A DNA stretch of 64,000 nt from Nocardia amamiensis (lineage in GTDB: Bacteria; Actinomycetota; Actinomycetes; Mycobacteriales; Mycobacteriaceae): positions 1 through 64,000 of the forward strand of contig NZ_JADLQX010000025.1 in the NCBI RefSeq assembly GCF_015477605.1, written 5' to 3'. Positions 59,496 through 64,000 of the stretch are shown here, piece after piece; the stretch's first letter is position 1, and the number at the start of each line of letters is the position of its first letter. The notes under the pieces were generated by a model. It saw only the letters and a program-made list of their open reading frames with translations, searched no databases and was not told where the DNA came from. Both the position numbers and the translations under genes were made by a program.

Positions 59496-60410
59496 ATGTC
59501 CACCTCGCTCACCGACAACCCGCACGACCTGGCGTCTGCGGCAGTGGTTGTCGGCATCGACGGTTCCGAAGCCTCCGATCTTGCCGTCCAGTGGGCCGCT
59601 GAGACCGCCTCGCGGCGCGGCCGTCGGCTATGCATCGTGCACGGCTTGGACCTCGCGGCAACCCAGGCCATTTTCGGCATGTACGACTTGGTGGTCCCCG
59701 CGGTTGCACAGACGCTGCGGGAAGAAGGCGCCGCACGCCTGGCGGCCGCGGCCCGATCGGCCCGCCGCGTCGACCCCGAGCTGCGCGTCGAAACCGAGCT
59801 TTCGCCCGCGCATCCGGCCACCGTGCTCATCGAGCGATCCAAAGCCGCGCACCTGGTTGCGCTGGGTGCCGGGCCGGGCGGGGAACTCTCCCACGTCGGC
59901 TCGACGCTGCTCGCGGTGACCGCGCACGGACACGGCGACATCGTGGTCGTCCGGGATACCGGCAGCGAGCAGCGTATCCGCCGGACCGGACCGGTCGTGG
60001 TCGGCGTCGACGGCAGCCGAGCTGCCCAGGCCGCAGTCGCCGCGGCATTCGCCGAAGCGAGCATCCGCGACACCACACTCGTCGCCGTACACGCCGCGAG
60101 CGACATGACCTTCCATCCCGATCCCGGAACGACCAGTCTTGTCCCGGCCCGCGAACTCGAAACCGCCGCACAGCGCGCGCTGGCCGAACAGCTCGCGGGC
60201 TGGCAGGAGAAGTACCCCGACGTCCAGGTAACCCGCGTGGTCTCCGTCACCGCGCCACGCATCCTGCTCACCGCATGGTCGAAGTCCGCGCAGCTGCTCG
60301 TCGTCGGCAGCAGGGGACGCGGCGGCTTCCGCGGTCTGCTCCTCGGCTCCACCAGCAATTTCCTTGTCCAGCATGCTCATTGCCCAATCATGGTCGCCCA
60401 CGAAAATTAG
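59496..60410 (+). CDS. Universal stress protein, two Usp domains
   Basis: The ATG at 59496 follows GAAAGG. The 304-aa product has VVVGIDGSEASDLAVQWAAETASRRG, a first-domain loop ALGAGPGGELSHVGSTLLAV in which the ATP motif is degenerate, then PVVVGVDGSRAAQAAVAAAFAEA and an intact LLVVGSRGRGGFRGLLLGSTS in the second domain. The protein may thus bind ATP in only one half. The next stress gene starts 17 bp downstream, so both share the DosR-like promoter. Confidence 0.93.
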   Translation: MSTSLTDNPHDLASAAVVVGIDGSEASDLAVQWAAETASRRGRRLCIVHGLDLAATQAIFGMYDLVVPAVAQTLREEGAARLAAAARSARRVDPELRVETELSPAHPATVLIERSKAAHLVALGAGPGGELSHVGSTLLAVTAHGHGDIVVVRDTGSEQRIRRTGPVVVGVDGSRAAQAAVAAAFAEASIRDTTLVAVHAASDMTFHPDPGTTSLVPARELETAAQRALAEQLAGWQEKYPDVQVTRVVSVTAPRILLTAWSKSAQLLVVGSRGRGGFRGLLLGSTSNFLVQHAHCPIMVAHEN

Positions 60411-60426
60411 AAGAAAGCGAAAACAC

Positions 60427-61290
60427 ATGTCTGCCAGCAACAATCCCCCCGTCCTCGTCGGAGTCGACGGCTCGTCGTCCGCGCTCGCCGCCGTACGGTG
60501 GGCCGCCACCGACGCAGCCCACCGTCACGCACCGCTGCACATCGTCTACGCGATCGGTGCACCGATGGACTTCGGCCCCGGGCTCAGCGTTCAGTACGTC
60601 GACTACGACGGCTACCGGCAGGAGGGACGGAAGGCGCTCGAGACGGCGCGCGAGACGGCCGTCGCGACAACCTCCCCGATCGGGGAGCTCGACCTCGAGA
60701 CCGATCTCGTCGAGGCGCCGCCGATCCCGGTCCTGCGCGACCGATCCGAATCCGCGCGCCTGCTCGTCGTCGGCACCCACGGGCTCGGCGCCTTCAGCCG
60801 CATGATCCTGGGCTCGGTCAGTACGGCGCTGGCCCGGCACGCCGGATGCCCGGTCGCAGTGATCCCCGAGACGACCGACCACTCCGGCGGGCCGGTTGTG
60901 GTCGGCGTCGACGGCTCGCCGCGCAGCGTTCACGCTGTCGAGATCGCCTTCGACGAGGCCGCGCACCGCGGCGCCGAACTGGTTGCGGTGCACACCTGGT
61001 CGGAGTTCTTCCGCTATGCCTCGCGCAGCGAAATGCAGGAAGAAGCCGAGGAATTGCTCTCCCAGAGCCTGGCCGGCTACGGCGAGAAGTATCCGGAGGT
61101 GCCGGTCCGTCGCGTCGTCGTCGAGGATCGCGCCGCCAAGGTTCTGCTCGAGGTCGGCCAGAGCGCACAGTTGATCGTGGTCGGCAGCCACGGGCGTGGC
61201 GGTTTCGCCGGGATGACCCTCGGTTCCGTCAGTCAGGCTGTCCTGCACGGGGCGAACGTTCCAGTGATCATCGCCAGGGCGGCGAGCTGA
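60427..61290 (+). CDS. Universal stress protein, two Usp domains
   Basis: The 287-aa protein has tandem Usp domains: PVLVGVDGSSSALAAVRWAAT and LLVVGTHGLGAFSRMILGSVS, then PVVVGVDGSPRSVHAVEIAFDEA and LIVVGSHGRGGFAGMTLGSVS, with ATP-binding motifs in both. It is most similar in design to the protein encoded at 57540. It is co-transcribed with the preceding stress gene and convergent with the trehalose-phosphatase/GH65 gene. Confidence 0.93.
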   Translation: MSASNNPPVLVGVDGSSSALAAVRWAATDAAHRHAPLHIVYAIGAPMDFGPGLSVQYVDYDGYRQEGRKALETARETAVATTSPIGELDLETDLVEAPPIPVLRDRSESARLLVVGTHGLGAFSRMILGSVSTALARHAGCPVAVIPETTDHSGGPVVVGVDGSPRSVHAVEIAFDEAAHRGAELVAVHTWSEFFRYASRSEMQEEAEELLSQSLAGYGEKYPEVPVRRVVVEDRAAKVLLEVGQSAQLIVVGSHGRGGFAGMTLGSVSQAVLHGANVPVIIARAAS

Positions 61291-61312
61291 CGCCTCCCTG
61301 CCGTGCTTCGGG

Positions 61313-64000
61313 TCATTCCGAGGATGCCGAGTTCACCAACCGAATCGTCTCCCCCGCCGCCAGCTGTGCGTTCCGTTCTCGGCAGGTGATCTCGATCGGC
61401 GGTGCGGACCCGGCATCCGAGCTGACCTCGACGGCGTCCCCGCTGATGTGCACGGTCAGCCGATGGCCGCGATAGATGATCGGAAATGTCAGCGCGCCCA
61501 GCATTTTCGGCCAGTACGGGCAGAAGATCAGGCGGTCGTGGCGGATCTCCAGGCCGGTGAAGCACCGCTGCAGCAGGTCGATACTGCCGGCCATCGCTCC
61601 GAGATGAATTCCCTCCGCGGTGGTGCCGCCCTGGATGTCCGCGACATCCGACTCGAGCACCAGGTCGAAGAATTCCACGGCGCGGTCGCGATTGGCGCGA
61701 GCGAGCACCCACGCATTCACCAGCGCGCTGAGCGTCGAACCGTGGGAGGTGCGAGACAGATAGTAGTCGATGGTGCGTGGGATCATCTCGCCGGTGAACT
61801 CGTATCCGAGGTGGCTCAGCAGTTCTCGGAGTTCGTCGGCCGACAGCAGATAGAACAGCATCAGAACATCGGCTTGTTTGGCCGCCCGATAGCGGTTGAC
61901 GTTGTCACCCTCGGCCTCGAGTATCCGGTCGAGCCGCTGAATATTGCCGTAGCGCTGCCGATAGCGATCCCAATCCAATTCGGCCAGTTGGTCGTAGCCG
62001 TCGAACTGGCTGATTACCCCGTCGTGGAACGGCACGTACATGCGGCGAGCGACATCCTGCCAGCGCTGGAGCTCCGATGGGTGTACGGACAGGGCTTCCA
62101 GCAATTCCGACCGTGCGCGCGGTGAGAGGAGACCGAGAGCGTCCAGCGTTCGCAGGAGTACCCAGACCACCATGATGTTGGTGTAGGCGTTGTTGTCGAT
62201 GCCCGTTTCCGGCGCCTGCGGATAGCCGGTATGGAACTCGTCGGGGCCGATCACGCCACGGATGGTGTACCGGGCGCGCTCGGCGTCGTAGCCGGCCAGG
62301 CTCGACCAGAACCGCGCGATCTCTACCAGCAACTCGGCGCCGTTCTCGACGAGGAATTCCATGTCGCCCGTCGCCTGATAGTACTGCCACACGTTATAGG
62401 CGATAGCCAGTCCGATGTGATGCGCGCGCCCGCTGGGATCCGGATTCCAATGCCCCGATAGGGGATTGAGATGCAGCCGCTGACTCTCCTCGCGGCCGTC
62501 GCTGCCGGACTGCCACGGGAACATCGCCCCGGCCAGCCCAGCTTCGGCGGCCGCCTGGCGGGCCTCGGGAAGGCGGCGGTAGCGGTAGCGCAACAGCGAT
62601 CGGGTCAGAGCTGGAAAGCGCGGATTGAGCACGGGGAAGACGAACAATTCGTCCCAGAACACATGACCGCGATACGCCTCGCCGTGCAGCCCGCGTGCCG
62701 GCACGCCCACATCGAGTTCCGGTGTGTTCGGCGACAAAGTCTGGGTCAAGTGCAGCAGATGCAGGCGCATTATCCGCACCGCGTGTTCCCTGCCGTCGAG
62801 GTCGATCCGCAGCCGTGCCCACAGATGCTCCCAGGCAACAACGTGCCCTGCGAACAGCTCCGCGTAATCCCCGGTGGCGTCGAGCCAGCGGACCGCTTCT
62901 TCATCGGGCCCTGCTGTCGCATGGTCGCGTCCGGTGAAGACGGTGACGATCTTCTCCAACGTAAGCGGGTCGCCCTCGGCGACATCGATGGAGAAGTCGT
63001 GTCCGATGACTCCGTCTCGATGAACCAGTTCCCCTGTCGCGCCGATGGATCGTCCGCCGCGCCGAAGGGTGCTGCGAGTCGCCACCGCGACCGGAATTCC
63101 CGATTCGCTGGTACGCACCACGAGCAGGACCGAATCACCGGACAATTGCTCGGCACGCACTGTCGTCAGATGCTTCTCCGACAGGTCCCGATAGCGCTCG
63201 ACCAGGCGATTGCGCACGGAGCCGTCGACGGACGAGCGGATCCGCAGGTTACCCGACCAGTTCTCGGCGGTGATGGTCGTCGCAAGCGCGCCGACATGCG
63301 GACGGTGCATCGCCACGAACCGGCGCTGGGTCACCGTGGTGATCCGCCCCGCGGTGTCGCGAAAACGGAACCGCCGCACGAGTTCGGCGCGGCGCAGATC
63401 CAATTGCTGCCTGTACCACACTAGATCGGCGGTATCGATGTCGAACCAGTCGCTGCCATCGATCCGGAAGGTCACCGGCAGCCAATTCGGCAGGTTCACC
63501 AGGCTCTCGTTGTCGACACGCCGCCCTGCGATCTGGTCGCGGAGCCGGTTGTACACCCCGGCGATGTAGGTGCCCGGGTAGTGGACAACACCGGCCCCGC
63601 ATTCCGGCGCCGCGCCGCGGGTAGCGAAGTAGCCATTACCCACCGTGCAGAGCGCCTCGCGGAGCTTTTCCTGCGGCGGGTCGTAGCCGTCGAAGGTGAG
63701 CGTCCACGATTCCGGAGGGTCCGCGACCTTTTCGGTGTGCAGGAGCTCGGCCAGCCGCCCGAGGAAGTCGCGCACTTGGCGGGGTCCGGCGACCGCGAAT
63801 CGCGCGGCCGTGTACCTGTCGCCGGTCTCGTCGTGGCGCACCACGATGGGCAGTCCGTCGGATGCGACGGCGTCGAAGGCGTCCTCGTCGGTCAGATCGT
63901 CGCCCAGGTAGATCGGCAGCACGGGCGCGGTGACGTGCTCGAGGATCCAGCGCAGGGCAGTGCCCTTGTCCCAGTCCACATCAGGGCGCAATTCGACGAC
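61313..64000 (-). CDS. Trehalose-phosphatase/GH65 fusion (OtsB1-like), 5' end missing
   Basis: The frame is open to the right edge, so the N-terminus lies outside. The visible 895 residues begin with the end of a HAD trehalose-6-phosphate phosphatase (WDKGTALRWIL, then YLGDDLTDEDAF, motif IV). They continue with a complete glycoside hydrolase family 65 region: WTLTFDGYDPPQEKLREALCTVGNGYFATRG, then the catalytic segment GVIGPDEFHTGYPQ with Glu as general acid, and HGSTLSALVNAWVLARANRDRAVEFF near the end. The same fusion is found in OtsB1 (Rv2006) of Mycobacterium tuberculosis, a DosR-regulon gene beside a universal stress gene. Trehalose phosphatase or phosphorylase activity of the fusion is uncertain. 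Confidence 0.9.
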   Translation of the reverse strand, partial: VVELRPDVDWDKGTALRWILEHVTAPVLPIYLGDDLTDEDAFDAVASDGLPIVVRHDETGDRYTAARFAVAGPRQVRDFLGRLAELLHTEKVADPPESWTLTFDGYDPPQEKLREALCTVGNGYFATRGAAPECGAGVVHYPGTYIAGVYNRLRDQIAGRRVDNESLVNLPNWLPVTFRIDGSDWFDIDTADLVWYRQQLDLRRAELVRRFRFRDTAGRITTVTQRRFVAMHRPHVGALATTITAENWSGNLRIRSSVDGSVRNRLVERYRDLSEKHLTTVRAEQLSGDSVLLVVRTSESGIPVAVATRSTLRRGGRSIGATGELVHRDGVIGHDFSIDVAEGDPLTLEKIVTVFTGRDHATAGPDEEAVRWLDATGDYAELFAGHVVAWEHLWARLRIDLDGREHAVRIMRLHLLHLTQTLSPNTPELDVGVPARGLHGEAYRGHVFWDELFVFPVLNPRFPALTRSLLRYRYRRLPEARQAAAEAGLAGAMFPWQSGSDGREESQRLHLNPLSGHWNPDPSGRAHHIGLAIAYNVWQYYQATGDMEFLVENGAELLVEIARFWSSLAGYDAERARYTIRGVIGPDEFHTGYPQAPETGIDNNAYTNIMVVWVLLRTLDALGLLSPRARSELLEALSVHPSELQRWQDVARRMYVPFHDGVISQFDGYDQLAELDWDRYRQRYGNIQRLDRILEAEGDNVNRYRAAKQADVLMLFYLLSADELRELLSHLGYEFTGEMIPRTIDYYLSRTSHGSTLSALVNAWVLARANRDRAVEFFDLVLESDVADIQGGTTAEGIHLGAMAGSIDLLQRCFTGLEIRHDRLIFCPYWPKMLGALTFPIIYRGHRLTVHISGDAVEVSSDAGSAPPIEITCRERNAQLAAGETIRLVNSASSE

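Overview
The window looks like a chromosomal stretch of a mycolic-acid actinobacterium, most likely Nocardia or a close relative. GC is high throughout, GTG/TTG starts and 4-bp stop/start overlaps are common, and there are many TetR/AraC/MarR-type regulators, a Ddn-like deazaflavin enzyme, DUF2267, a PPOX-type flavin/F420 protein and a DosR-like stress island. These are inferences from protein families; no rRNA or tRNA gene was seen.

Left part (1-27 kb). The window opens inside a Gly/Pro/Ser-rich protein gene, followed by two glycosyltransferase-type genes (813-3512). From 3.5 to 27 kb there is a patchwork of small regulator/enzyme pairs: TetR with an alpha/beta hydrolase, a MarR/VOC pair, an ArsR-led four-gene operon, TetR with a DUF1772 protein, HAD with enoyl-CoA hydratase, an NDH-2-like flavoprotein, an L,D-transpeptidase, an MBL-fold protein and a DUF2267 protein. 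Between them lie decayed fragments: four or five recombinase/integrase pieces, three regulator C-termini, a phosphoesterase, and a pyruvate-dehydrogenase-E1-like tail. Several promoters carry clear inverted repeats next to the regulator that probably binds them.

Centre (27-57 kb). A flavin reductase/MFS/TetR locus is followed by the main system: a divergent salicylate-capped thiazoline/oxazoline metallophore cluster. The leftward arm (47957 to 29988) holds a 2326-aa NRPS (ArCP-Cy-A-[MT-like]-PCP-Cy-A-PCP) and a 1649-aa NRPS (TubC docking-Cy-A-MT-PCP-TE). After these come an NAD(P)-binding dehydrogenase, a thiazolinyl-imide reductase, a short cytochrome P450, two methyltransferases and a Kef-type antiporter. 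The rightward arm (48119 to 57193) holds two fused-type ABC transporters (YbtP/Q- or IrtA/B-like), a halogenase-like flavoprotein, a secreted alpha/beta hydrolase, salicylate synthase and salicyl-AMP ligase. The inferred flow is chorismate to salicylate, then salicyl-AMP, then loading on the ArCP. Three heterocyclising modules follow (first residue uncertain, second and third cysteine), then imide reduction and N-methylation of a ring, and thioesterase release. The shared promoter holds an inverted repeat resembling a Fur-superfamily (Zur/Fur) site. Gene content resembles the Zur-controlled coelibactin cluster of Streptomyces coelicolor and the pyochelin/yersiniabactin logic more than mycobactin/nocobactin.

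Right part (57.5-64 kb). Three tandem-domain universal stress proteins, a flavodoxin and a trehalose-phosphatase/GH65 fusion (cut by the right edge) resemble the DosR dormancy regulon of Mycobacterium tuberculosis. DosR-box-like palindromes lie upstream of two of these genes.
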